From JBKQVT01 sp963804825 (GTDB lineage: Bacteria; Planctomycetota; Planctomycetia; Pirellulales; Thermoguttaceae), in contig CAWDRV010000005.1 of the NCBI GenBank assembly GCA_963804825.1, positions 186,001-250,000 of the forward strand: a stretch of 64,000 bases of DNA. Direction: 5' to 3'. Shown here one piece after another: positions 9,464-18,654 of the stretch (position 1 is the first letter of the stretch; each line of letters begins with the position of its first letter). The notes beneath the pieces are model-generated. The model worked only from the letters and a program-made list of their open reading frames with translations, was not told the origin of the DNA and ran no database searches. The position numbers were made by a program, and so were the translations under genes.

Positions 9464-10456
9464 TGCCGCCGTGCCGTCTGTCGAACGCTTGGGATGCGAT
9501 TTTCTGGCTGCCGCGATGCCAGGGAGATGGATCGTTCTGGCTGCCGCCGCCGCAATCCTCGCAGGCGGCGATGGTGCATGACCTGTTCCAATTCCTGCTG
9601 GTGACTTCCACGTTCTTTTTCCTCCTCATCGTGGTGCTGATGGCGGTGTTCGTGGTCCGTTACCGCCGCCGGCCGCGAACGGCAGCGACCCAGTCGCCCA
9701 GCCACAACACGCTGCTGGAGATCGTGTGGACGGGCATTCCCATGGCCATTGTCGTCGTCCTGTTCTACCGCGGGTTCACCGGCTACATGGACTTGCGCAA
9801 TGCGCCGCAACGGGCGCGGGAGATCCGCGTCACCGCCCGGCAGTGGCAGTGGCTGTTCGAGTATCCCGGCGGCTACGTCGATGCCGACCTGCACGTGCCC
9901 GTGGATGAGCCGGTGCTCTTGGTGATGGCCTCCCAGAGACGTGATCCACAGCCTGTTCATCCCGGATATGGCGGTGAAGATGGACGTGGTGCCGGGGCGT
10001 TATTCGCGGACTTGGTTTTGCGCCGAGCGGGCGGGCAATTTTGGGCTCCTCTGCTCCGAGTATTGCGGCAGCAACCATTCCGACATGGTGGCCCGCCTGG
10101 TCGTGCATCCACCCGGCGAGTACGAGAAGTGGCTCGCCGCGGCGAGCGAACGGACCAAGCACATGAGCCCCGTCGAATGGGGTGAGACGCTCTATCATCA
10201 AAATGCCTGCTGGCAATGCCATTCGACCGACAAGTCGGCGGGGACCGGCCCGAGCTTCAAGGGCATCTACGGCAAGCCCGTCGAACTGGAGGGCATGGCC
10301 CCGGTCATCGTTGAGGACAACTACATCCGCGAGTCGATCCTGGAGCCGGACGCGAAGATCGTCAAGGGGTATCAACCGGTAATGCCGACCTTCAAAGGCA
10401 AGCTCAGCGACAAGGACATTACGGCCCTGATCGAGTTCATCAAGTCACTCAAATGA
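9463..10456 (+). CDS. coxB: Cytochrome c oxidase subunit II with fused cytochrome c (caa3 type), frameshifted
   Basis: Two N-terminal transmembrane helices are followed by the cupredoxin domain. The CuA ligands are visible in CSEYCGSNHSDM (two Cys, His, Met). A fused cytochrome c domain ends the protein, with CWQCH and Met in YQPVMPTFKG, so this is a caa3-type subunit. The frame changes near 9930: VLLVMAS in frame 1, then RDVIHSLFIPDMAVKMD in frame 2. Removing one C from CCTCCCAGAG restores it, which points to a homopolymer error. The start ATG overlaps the SCO stop. Subunit II accepts electrons, probably from ActE or the fused cytochrome domain, and passes them to CoxA. Confidence 0.88.
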
Positions 10457-10620
10457 AGTCTCCCTCTTCCTCCGGGAGCGACCACTGACGTGGTGCCCGG
10501 GGTGAGGGCGTGTTGGTGAAGGCAGGTGAGAAAGGAATCCTAGTTTTCGCCACCTTCCCCTCACCCTAACCCTCTCCCAGAGGGAGAGGGGACGTGTAAA
10601 AGGGCACTGCGCTGTAAGTC
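10457..10620. repeat. coxB-coxA gap with CCCTCACCCTAACCCTCTCCC-type palindrome
   Basis: The 164-base gap holds a hairpin of the type CCCTCTCCC AGA GGGAGAGGGG (about 10555-10592) preceded by CCCTCACCCTAA. A second partial copy of the same kind is at about 10460-10510. No gene is seen. It interrupts an otherwise closely packed act-cox cluster. Confidence 0.7.
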
Positions 10621-12276
10621 ATGACGTCAATCCAATCCGACAACTACCTGACGCAACCCCGGAGCGTCCGCTCCTGGCTGCTCACGCTCGATCACAAGCG
10701 GATCGGCGTGATGTACCTGGTCTCGATCCTGCTGATGTTTTTGTTGGGGGGCATCTTTGCGATGCTGATCCGCACGGAGTTGCTCACGCCGTCGCACACA
10801 ATCATGAACCAGGACACCTATAACAGGATTTTCACGCTGCATGGCACAATCATGATTTTCCTGTTCCTCATTCCCGGCATTCCCGCGGCTCTTGGAAATT
10901 TCGTGCTGCCGCTGATGCTGGGGGCCAAGGACGTGGCCTTCCCGCGTTTGAACCTGGCCAGCTTCTACCTCTGGTGGGGCGGCGCCGTGTTCTTCCTCGT
11001 CGTGCTGGTCGTGGGCGGCCTCGACACGGGCTGGACCTTCTACCTCCCCTACGCCACGAACACGCCGCACGGCCGTCGTCCCGGCGGTGACCGGCGTCTT
11101 CATCCTCGGGTTCAGCTCGATTTTCACCGGCATCAACTTCATCGTGACGATGCACACGATGCGCCCGCCCGGCATGAGCTGGTTCAAGATGCCGCTGTTT
11201 CTCTGGGGGCTGTACGCGACTGCGCTGATCCAGGTGCTGGCCACGCCGGTCCTGGCCGTCACGCTGCTGCTGATCGCGGTCGAGCGGCTCCTGGGCGTGG
11301 GCATCTTCGATCCCGACTTGGGCGGCGACCCCATCTTGTTCCAACACTTCTTCTGGTTCTATTCCCATCCGGCGGTCTACATCATGATCCTGCCGGGCAT
11401 GGGCATCATCAGCGAAGTGATCTCCGTCTTCAGCGCGAAGCACATCTTCGGCTACCGCTTCATCGCCTACAGCAGCGTCGCCATCGCCCTGATCGGCTTC
11501 TTCGTCTGGGGACATCACATGTTCGTCAGCGGGCAGTCGCCGCTGGCCGCGATGATCTTCAGCGCCCTGACGTTCGCCGTGGCCATCCCCTCGGCCATCA
11601 AAGTCTTCAACTGGCTGGCGACCATGTACAAGGGCTCGATCTGGCTGGCCACGCCGATGTGCTATGCCCTGGTCTTCCTGTTTCTCTTCGCCATCGGCGG
11701 GCTGACCGGACTTTTCCTCGGCACCCTGTCGGTCAACGTCGCGCTGCACGGCACCTATTTCGTCGTGGCCCATTTCCATTACGTCATGGTGGGCGGGACG
11801 ATGATCGCCTTCCTGGCCGGGCTGCACTACTGGTGGCCGAAGATCACCGGCCGCATGTACAGCGAATTCTGGGGACGGATCTCCGCCCTGATGGTCTTCG
11901 CCGGATTCAACCTGACGTTCTTTCCGCAGTTCATTCTCGGCACGCGGGGCTTGCCGCGGCGCTATTACGGCTACGAAAAGCTGCTGGTCGATCATCCCGA
12001 GTTCACCCGCTACAACGTCGCCTCGACGCTGGGGGCGTATCTCCTGGCCGCCGGATTGACGCTGGTGGCCGTGTACCTGGCCTATTCGCTGTTTCGCGGA
12101 CGGCGCGCGCCGGCGAATCCGTGGGCGCGGCCACGCTGGAATGGCAGTGCAGCTCGCCGCCGCCCCGCGACAATTTCCCCACGCCGCCCCCGGTCGGCGA
12201 TCCTTACTGTTTCGACGGCCTGGAATACGACCCCGCCGAGGCCGGCTACGTCCACGCTTCCCCTTCCGACTTATGA
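10621..12276 (+). CDS. coxA: Cytochrome c oxidase subunit I, frameshifted
   Basis: Heme-copper oxidase catalytic subunit. Visible ligands and signatures are FTLHGTIMIF (low-spin heme His), SHPAVYIMILPGMG (CuB His and cross-linked Tyr), WGHHMF (CuB His pair) and HFHYVMVGG (heme ligands). The frame goes from 1 to 2 near 11078 (YATNTP, then TAVVPAVTGVF). It returns to frame 1 near 12122, where one G is missing from a TGGGCG run (ANPW, then GAATLEWQC). With both corrected the protein runs continuously to DNFPTPPPV and the TGA at 12274-12276. The stop overlaps the coxC ATG. Confidence 0.92.
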   Translation: MTSIQSDNYLTQPRSVRSWLLTLDHKRIGVMYLVSILLMFLLGGIFAMLIRTELLTPSHTIMNQDTYNRIFTLHGTIMIFLFLIPGIPAALGNFVLPLMLGAKDVAFPRLNLASFYLWWGGAVFFLVVLVVGGLDTGWTFYLPYATNTPHGRRPGGDRRLHPRVQLDFHRHQLHRDDAHDAPARHELVQDAAVSLGAVRDCADPGAGHAGPGRHAAADRGRAAPGRGHLRSRLGRRPHLVPTLLLVLFPSGGLHHDPAGHGHHQRSDLRLQREAHLRLPLHRLQQRRHRPDRLLRLGTSHVRQRAVAAGRDDLQRPDVRRGHPLGHQSLQLAGDHVQGLDLAGHADVLCPGLPVSLRHRRADRTFPRHPVGQRRAARHLFRRGPFPLRHGGRDDDRLPGRAALLVAEDHRPHVQRILGTDLRPDGLRRIQPDVLSAVHSRHAGLAAALLRLRKAAGRSSRVHPLQRRLDAGGVSPGRRIDAGGRVPGLFAVSRTARAGESVGAATLEWQCSSPPPRDNFPTPPPVGDPYCFDGLEYDPAEAGYVHASPSDL

Positions 12277-13028
12277 ACGACGCCCATCGAGCCCATGACG
12301 AACCGCACGCGGCCGGCCAGCCCCATTTCCTGGCCCACCATTTCCGCTCCTATCGGCAGCAGTTCGAGGCGGGCAAGCTCGGCATGTGGATCTTCCTGCT
12401 CACCGAGGTCCTCCTGTTCGGCGGACTGTTCTGCATCTATGCCGTCTATCGGGCGAACCATCCGGAAATCTTCACGTATGCGCACAGGTTCCTCAACAAA
12501 AACTTCGGCGCCCTGAACACCTGCGTGCTCATCCTCAGCAGCCTGACGATGGCCTGGGGCGTCCGCTGTGCGCAGACCGACCGCCGCCGCGGCCTGATCG
12601 CGTGCCTCGTGCTCACGCTGCTGTGCGCCTGCGGTTTTCTCGGCGTCAAGGTCCTCGAATATCGGCATGACTGGCGCGAGGGGCTGCTTTGGGCCAGCAG
12701 GTACGATCCCCGCGGGCAGCAGCCGGCGGGAACAAAGACGCCCGCCGACTCCGGCGCAGAATCGAAAAGCGCCGCCGGCGACGCTTCCGCCGGCGCCATT
12801 CAACCGAAGCACGTCGGCACTTTCTTCAGCATCTATTTTCTCATGACCGGCCTGCACGGCGTTCACGTCGTCGCCGGCATGATCGCCATCGGCTGGATTC
12901 TCCGGCGGTCCGTGCGCGGAGATTTCGGCAGCCGCTACTTCGGGCCGGTGGACTACGTCGGCCTGTACTGGCACCTGGTCGATATGATCTGGATTTATCT
13001 GTTCCCGTTGTTGTACTTGATCCGGTAG
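12273..13028 (+). CDS. coxC: Cytochrome c oxidase subunit III
   Basis: 251 residues with about five to seven membrane helices. Typical parts are GKLGMWIFLLTEVLLFGGLF, FLMTGLHGVHVVAGM and YWHLVDMIWIYLFPLLYL. A variable, hydrophilic loop (about residues 145-180, rich in Ala, Gly and Ser) separates helices. The ATG overlaps the coxA stop. Subunit III stabilises the oxidase and has no redox centre. Confidence 0.92.
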   Translation: MNDAHRAHDEPHAAGQPHFLAHHFRSYRQQFEAGKLGMWIFLLTEVLLFGGLFCIYAVYRANHPEIFTYAHRFLNKNFGALNTCVLILSSLTMAWGVRCAQTDRRRGLIACLVLTLLCACGFLGVKVLEYRHDWREGLLWASRYDPRGQQPAGTKTPADSGAESKSAAGDASAGAIQPKHVGTFFSIYFLMTGLHGVHVVAGMIAIGWILRRSVRGDFGSRYFGPVDYVGLYWHLVDMIWIYLFPLLYLIR

Positions 13029-13084
13029 TTTCGGTACGTCAGGCACGCCGTGCCTGACCTACGGCAGTGCGGAGGAAGTCAACC

Positions 13085-13441
13085 ATGTCGTATAGTCCTA
13101 GCGTGGATCCGCTTTCCCCTTCGCCGGTCGATGGCGCGGAGCCGATCGCCCACATCGTGCCGGCGCCGGTGTTGCTCGGCGTTTTCGCCGCGCTGATGGT
13201 CCTCACGCTGGCGACGGTGGCGGCCACGTGGGTCGACCTGGGCGTCTGGAACCTTTGGATCGCGCTGGTCATCGCCACGGTGAAGGCGTCGTTGGTGGCG
13301 CTCTTTTTCATGCACCTTCGCTACGACAATCCGTTCTATGCCCTGATTTTCGTCACGGCGTTGGTGTTTCTGGGGCTGTTCCTCTCGCTGACGTTGCTGG
13401 ACACGCTGCAATACGCGCCGAACGTCACCGGCTGGCAGTGA
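13085..13441 (+). CDS. coxD: Cytochrome c oxidase subunit IV-family membrane protein
   Basis: 118 residues with three hydrophobic helices and the family stretch VKASLVALFFMHLRYDNPFYAL. It starts at ATG 13085, after GGAGGAAG at 13072-13079. It is the last gene of the act-cox series and is convergent with ctaB, 16 bases away. Confidence 0.87.
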   Translation: MSYSPSVDPLSPSPVDGAEPIAHIVPAPVLLGVFAALMVLTLATVAATWVDLGVWNLWIALVIATVKASLVALFFMHLRYDNPFYALIFVTALVFLGLFLSLTLLDTLQYAPNVTGWQ

Positions 13442-13457
13442 GCGTCGGCGCACGCAT

Positions 13458-14306
13458 TCACCACGTCGCCGAAATCAACATGCAGGCCAGCAGCAGCGGC
13501 AGATAAGCCAGCGACGCGAAGAACAAACGCCGCGCGGTCGTCTCCCGGGCGTGCCGCAAAAAGGCGATCGAACACCCGAGATAAAGCAGCCCCAAGAACG
13601 TTGCGAAAAAGGCATAGCCCCAGTCGGCGCCGCCGCGGCCCAGCGCCGGGACCAGGCTGATCGGCAGCAGCGCCGCGGCCCCTGCCACCGCGAGCCGACC
13701 GGCGGCCCGGCCCGAAGGATCGACCACCGTCGCCAGTTTCACCTCGGCCAGGGCGAACTGCTCGCGGTAGAGCCAGGCGACGGCCATCGCGTGGGGAAAC
13801 TGCCAGCAGAAAACGATGCCGAACAGCGTCCAGGCGACGTGGTTGGCCAGTGCCCCGACGGCCGCCGCTCCGAGCAGGATCGGCATGGCGCCGGCCACGG
13901 CGCCGACGGGCGTCTGCCAGGGGGTGACGGACTTCAGGGGCGTGTAGACCCAGACGTAGAGCGCCCAGTTGACCGCGGCCAGCACGGCGGCCGCCGGCTC
14001 GGCCAGCGCGGCCAGGTAGCCCAATCCCGCGGCGGAGGCCACGATGCCGAACCGGGTGACCTGGCTGCGGCCGAGGCGTCCGGCGGGGAGAGGCCGGCCG
14101 GCCGTGCGGGTCATTTTCGCGTCGGAAGGCAATTCCAGCCGCTGGTTCAGCGCCAGCGCGCCGGCGACGACCAGTCCCGTGCCGAAAAGCGCGTGGAGCG
14201 CGCGTGGCGGCGGGATTCGCCCGCCGGCGATCCAGGCCGCGGCCGCCGTGGCCAGAAGCACCATGACCAAAATCCGCGGACGCACCAACGACCAGTAGTC
14301 CCTCAT
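13458..14306 (-). CDS. ctaB: Protoheme IX farnesyltransferase (heme O synthase)
   Basis: 282 residues, a polytopic UbiA-family prenyltransferase. Substrate motifs are visible: ALNQRLELPSDAKMTRT with RPLPAG, and YTPLKSVTPWQTPVGA. It adds a farnesyl group to heme B to make heme O for the oxidase. I chose ATG 14306, which overlaps the ctaA stop as ATGA; an upstream ATG at 14339 would overlap by 36 bases. It forms an operon with ctaA and the flippase-like gene, facing the cox genes. Confidence 0.9.
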   Translation of the reverse strand: MRDYWSLVRPRILVMVLLATAAAAWIAGGRIPPPRALHALFGTGLVVAGALALNQRLELPSDAKMTRTAGRPLPAGRLGRSQVTRFGIVASAAGLGYLAALAEPAAAVLAAVNWALYVWVYTPLKSVTPWQTPVGAVAGAMPILLGAAAVGALANHVAWTLFGIVFCWQFPHAMAVAWLYREQFALAEVKLATVVDPSGRAAGRLAVAGAAALLPISLVPALGRGGADWGYAFFATFLGLLYLGCSIAFLRHARETTARRLFFASLAYLPLLLACMLISATW

Positions 14307-15256
14307 CGGCGCGAATCTCGCAACGGGCGATACGACCATAACAGGATCGTCGAGGACGCGGCCAGGCACAGCGAGCCGACGCCGACGTGCAGCGTCGTGA
14401 GCACGACTTGCAGCCGGCCCGTCTCGACCACGGTGTAGTTGACCGCTCCGAAGCAGCCGGTGAACCAGGCGGGCCAGCCGTAATGCGTCACCCAAGCGGC
14501 GCAGGCCAGGACGATCTGCGTCAAGAACAGGACGATCAAGAGGCGAACGCGGCGGACGAGCACCGCCTTAATCCACAACCACGCCAATCCCGCCGCGATC
14601 AGCGCGGCGAGGACGACCTTGGCCCAAACCACCAGGGCGAACCAATTGCCGCCGACGACCGGCGACGGGACGCGCAACTGCGTGCCCAGCACGATCTCGG
14701 CGTAGAGGGCCGCGGTCAGCGCCCAGAGCAGCCCATGAAGCTTGCCCGCGGCGGGGTGATCGAGATCGCGTTGCGCCGTCCGCCAACGGGGGGAAGTCAC
14801 CGAGACCAACGCGGCGCAAAGCGTGAAGAACAGCGGCGCGGTGCAGCCGTGGACGCGGGCCAACAGACTTTCCCGGGCGATGACCCGCAGACCGCCGAGG
14901 GTCCCCTGAAGAATCACGCCGAGCACCGCGGCCAGGGCCATCCAGCGGACCGCCCGCCGCGAGTCCAGTTTCCACAACAGGACCGCCAGCGCGAGGGTGA
15001 TGACGCCCACCAGTTGCGCGAGCATCCGATGCCCATGTTCGAGGAACAAGTCCCAGACTTGGATCCACAGGTGCAGCGGGTAGAACCACGATCCGCGCGT
15101 GGTGGGCCAGTCGGGCACCGACATGCCCGCCCCATAGCCGGTCACCGCCGCGCCGACCAGAAGCAGCGGGAAGGTGGCCGAGACCAGCAGCCACGCCAGC
15201 CGATGCGGCCAGCGGTTGTCGGGTCGGTCGGGTTTTGCGACGTGGAAGTCGCTCAT
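14303..15256 (-). CDS. ctaA: Heme A synthase, COX15/CtaA family
   Basis: 317 residues and about eight membrane helices. Heme-ligand His residues lie in LEHGHRMLAQLVG, ARVHGCTAPLFF and TLHVGVGSLCL. The N-terminal PDWPTTRGSWFYP stretch is usual in the family. It oxidises heme O to heme A for the caa3 oxidase encoded opposite. Start and stop overlap its neighbours by four bases each. Confidence 0.9.
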   Translation of the reverse strand: MSDFHVAKPDRPDNRWPHRLAWLLVSATFPLLLVGAAVTGYGAGMSVPDWPTTRGSWFYPLHLWIQVWDLFLEHGHRMLAQLVGVITLALAVLLWKLDSRRAVRWMALAAVLGVILQGTLGGLRVIARESLLARVHGCTAPLFFTLCAALVSVTSPRWRTAQRDLDHPAAGKLHGLLWALTAALYAEIVLGTQLRVPSPVVGGNWFALVVWAKVVLAALIAAGLAWLWIKAVLVRRVRLLIVLFLTQIVLACAAWVTHYGWPAWFTGCFGAVNYTVVETGRLQVVLTTLHVGVGSLCLAASSTILLWSYRPLRDSRR

Positions 15257-16332
15257 GGGCTCGCGTCGGCGCCGCGACGACGGTTTTCCGGCATTCCCTC
15301 GGGAGCGGCCGCCGCAGGGGGCTGCCTTCGCAAGATCACCTCGTATCCGGCCAACAAGCCGGCGGCGATCAGCAGCGGCACCCAAAAGTAGATCACGCGG
15401 AAGACCAGCAAGGCGGCGAATCCGTCCAAACGATAGGGATACGGCACCAAGAGCAGGACCACGGGCTCCAAGACGCCAAACCCGCCGGGCACGTGACTGA
15501 GCACCACGAGCACGTAGGCCACCATGTAGATGCCTACGAATTCCGGATAGTCGATTCCCTTCATCGCCGGCATGAGCATGTAAAGGACCAAGGCGGCGAC
15601 CAGCAGATCGGCCGCGGCCACGAGGAGTTGATAGACGGTCAATTTGAACGGCGGCACCGGCAGGGTCCAACGGAACAGCCTGACCGATCCCTTGTGCCAG
15701 GCGGCCATCGCAAGGTAGGCCAGGGCGAGGGCCAGCAGGATGATGCCGACCGGTCGCATGTATTGAAACAGCCGTTGAAGGTGTTTCACAGCCTGCTTCA
15801 GCACCTCATCATGGTAATGGTGGTGATGGGGAAGCGTGGCGGCGACATTGGCGCCGTCGAGGTGAGGCGCGGCCGGCGGATCGACGGTAAAGATGACGCC
15901 CGCCAAGGCAAACACGCCGAACCAGAACGTCAGGCCCAAGATGACCAGCAACTGGAGGATCTTCAAGGGCGACATGCCCCAGGCCGAGTAGAGTCGGTAG
16001 CGGATCGAGGTGCCGGCCAGCGTCGCGCCGATGTTGTAGCTGCACGCGTAGCCGGTGAACGAGGCCAAGGCGACCTTCCACAAGGCCATCGGCTCGCGGA
16101 CGTAGCGGACCGCCAGAAAATCGTACCCGACGAGGATCCCATAGTTGACCACCGTCAGGCCCAAGGCGGCCAGGATCCACTTGACCTGGACTTTTCGCAC
16201 GCTGTCGATGATGTCGCTAACGGAATATTCCTGGAGGATGCCGTAGAGCAGCCGTATGGCCAGCGCAAAGACCAGCAGGACCACGGCCAGCCCGAGAATA
16301 CGCAGATATCGTTTCTTCATGGACGAAGCCAC
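15253..16332 (-). CDS. Lysylphosphatidylglycerol synthase TM-region / UPF0104-like membrane protein
   Basis: 359 residues with about eight membrane helices. The family stretches GYACSYNIGATLAG, RYRLYSAWGMSP and LSHVPGGFGVLEPVVLLL are visible. Relatives are flippase-like proteins of the MprF transmembrane type; here no synthase domain is attached, so transport of a lipid or polyprenyl carrier is only a guess. A His-rich loop, LPHHHHYHDE, lies near residue 165. An alternative start is Met5 (16320). It is first in the ctaAB operon. Confidence 0.75.
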   Translation of the reverse strand: MASSMKKRYLRILGLAVVLLVFALAIRLLYGILQEYSVSDIIDSVRKVQVKWILAALGLTVVNYGILVGYDFLAVRYVREPMALWKVALASFTGYACSYNIGATLAGTSIRYRLYSAWGMSPLKILQLLVILGLTFWFGVFALAGVIFTVDPPAAPHLDGANVAATLPHHHHYHDEVLKQAVKHLQRLFQYMRPVGIILLALALAYLAMAAWHKGSVRLFRWTLPVPPFKLTVYQLLVAAADLLVAALVLYMLMPAMKGIDYPEFVGIYMVAYVLVVLSHVPGGFGVLEPVVLLLVPYPYRLDGFAALLVFRVIYFWVPLLIAAGLLAGYEVILRRQPPAAAAPEGMPENRRRGADASP

Positions 16333-16568
16333 CTATGGCGGCGGGCCCGATGCCAACCACCCGAACAGGGCGACTAAACCGACGATTATATCGCGCCGGC
16401 ATAACGGCGACAATCGCGGACACTAACCAACGGGAGGGTGCGGCCGTCCACGCCGGCCAAACGGCCTACCTATTCCATCGGCGTGATGGAAGCACGTTTA
16501 TAACGTCGCGGCATTTTTGAAGCGGCACGCGATCGCGGATTCTTCTCTTCCGCCCTCCGCCTTTGCTC

Positions 16569-18654
16569 TCACTGTCCCAGCTCGTCGGCCAGCGCGGCGG
16601 CGCCGTAGACTTTTCGCAGCGACTCTTGGATCGCGCGGCCATCGACGGCGATGGAGCGGCCCTCCTTGTCGTCGTAAACGAAATCCCAGACCAACGAGGG
16701 AAGGTTGCCGTCGAAGATCACCCCCACCAGCTCGCCGGCCCGATTGACCACGGGGCTGCCGGAATTGCCGCCGATGATGTCGGCCGTGGACAGGAAGTTG
16801 ATCGGCGTGTCGAGGTCGAGCCGGTCCTTGCGGTCCAGCCAGCGCCGGGGAAGCGCGTACGGCGGACGGCCGTCGTGGGCTGCGGAGTGGCGGTAGGCCC
16901 CGCCGAGCGTGGTCCAGGGCGGAATCCGCTCGCGGCCCTGCGTGTAGCCCTTCACTTCGCCGAACGACAGGCGGAGCGTGAAGGTGGCGTCCGGATAGAC
17001 GTTGGTCCCTTCCAAGGCGAACCGCGCGTTGGCCAGCTTGGCGTAGGCCTCCTGCATGGATTCGCCGACCTCTTGCTCGACGACCTTGCGGAGTTTCCGC
17101 GCGGGGGCGTCCACCAGGCGCGCCAACTCGATCATGGGGTCATGGGCCGCCGCGACGGCCGAGAGTCCGCCCCGGGCCAATCGCTTGCGGACGGCAACGT
17201 CCGCGAGCTTTGTCTCGGCGACCAGCTCGGCGGCCCGTTGCGAGGGCGACTTGCCCGCCATCACCTTGCGGACCCATTCATCGTCGGCGCCCTTGAGTTC
17301 GATGAACATGGTCAGCGAATCGGCCAGCTTGGCGGTTTCAAGGGCGTCGTAAACGGGGGCCGGGCTGAAGAGCTCCTGTTCCAGCGAAGCGAGATTCGAC
17401 TCCCGGTATTCGCGCAGCCGGTCGGCGTTGGGTTTCTCGCTTTCCTCGGCCAAGCGAAGGAGCGTGCGGGCGATGCGGAACAGGTGGCCGTTGAAGGCGG
17501 CGCCCCGCTCCAGCAGCATATCGTCGATGTAGACCCCGCGCCAGGTCTTCAGCGCCGCGGTGATGTCGCGCCAGGCCGGTTCGCAACTTTGGCTCAGGCG
17601 CGGATCGGCGGCCACGGCGCGGCGAAACGCCTCCTCGGCGGCGATCTTCCGCGCCATCAGCGCCGGGTCTTGCAGACCCTCGATCCGTCCGACGTTGGCC
17701 TTTCGCGCATTCTGAACATTGAGCAGGTCGTTTTGGACCTGGCGGAGATTCTCGCTGCTCCGCGCGGCGTAGACCGAAAAGAGCACCTCGCGCCGACGGA
17801 GCATGTTGAGCAAAAAGGGCACTATCTGGTCGCGGATGAAATCGAGATGGGCCACGGTGTCCTGCCGGTCGGTGCGGCCCGGATGCCCGGAAACAAAAAT
17901 CAATTCGCCGTCGGCGACCCCGGCGCGGCTCCACTTGAGGAAGTGCTTGATCTTGGCGGGCTGGCCGTTTTCGTAGACGCGGAAGAAGCAGATGTCCAAG
18001 TCGTAGCGGGGATACTCGAAATTGTCCGGATCGCCTCCGAAGGAGGCGATGTCCTCCTCCGGGGCGAAGACGATCCGCACGTCGGTATACTTCTTGAAAC
18101 GGTAGAGCTGGTAGAGGCCGCCGTGATAGAGCGTGATCACGTCGCTCCGCAGGCCGGTGGCTTTCCACGACTCCTGCTCGATGGTGTTCGTCACGGCGCG
18201 GCGGGCCTTCTCGGCCTCGGCCATGCTGCTGCCCGGGCGGACCGCCGCGTTCACCCGCGCCGTCACGTCCTCGATGCTCATGAGCACGTTCAGTTCGAGG
18301 TCGGGGCACTTTAGTTCCTTGTCGCGGGTGGGGGCGTAGAAGCCGTCGGTCACGTAATTCTTTTTCGGCGTGCCGAGCTTTTCCGAGCGAGTCGACGCCG
18401 ATGTGATGGTTGGTCAGCACGAGTCCGTCGGAGGAGACGAACTCACCCGATCCGCCGTTGTTGAATCGCACGGAGGCCCGCTGCAAGTGGGCGTACCAGT
18501 CTTCCGGCGGGGCGAAATGGTAACGCTGTTGCAGTTCCTTTTTCGGCGGATTGTTGAAGAGCCACATGCCTTCGTCGGCCCGCGCCGCGGCGGCGGCCGC
18601 CGCGACCGCCAGAAGAATCGCTATCCCGCTCATCGATCGTTGTCTAGTAGTCAT
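16569..18654 (-). CDS. S46-family dipeptidyl peptidase (DPP7/DPP11-like), frameshifted
   Basis: Serine peptidase of the chymotrypsin fold that removes dipeptides from peptide N-termini; probably exported. The N-terminus has a signal peptide (MSGIAILLAVAAAAAAARA). Catalytic elements are TNHHIG (His), FGGDPDNFEYPRYDLD (Asp) and GGNSGSPVVN (Ser). The frame changes near 18375: GVDSLGK in one frame, then LGTPKKNYVTDGFYAP in the next, a one-base indel. The next gene (OPT transporter) ends inside its first codons, so peptide cleavage and peptide uptake may be linked. Confidence 0.85.
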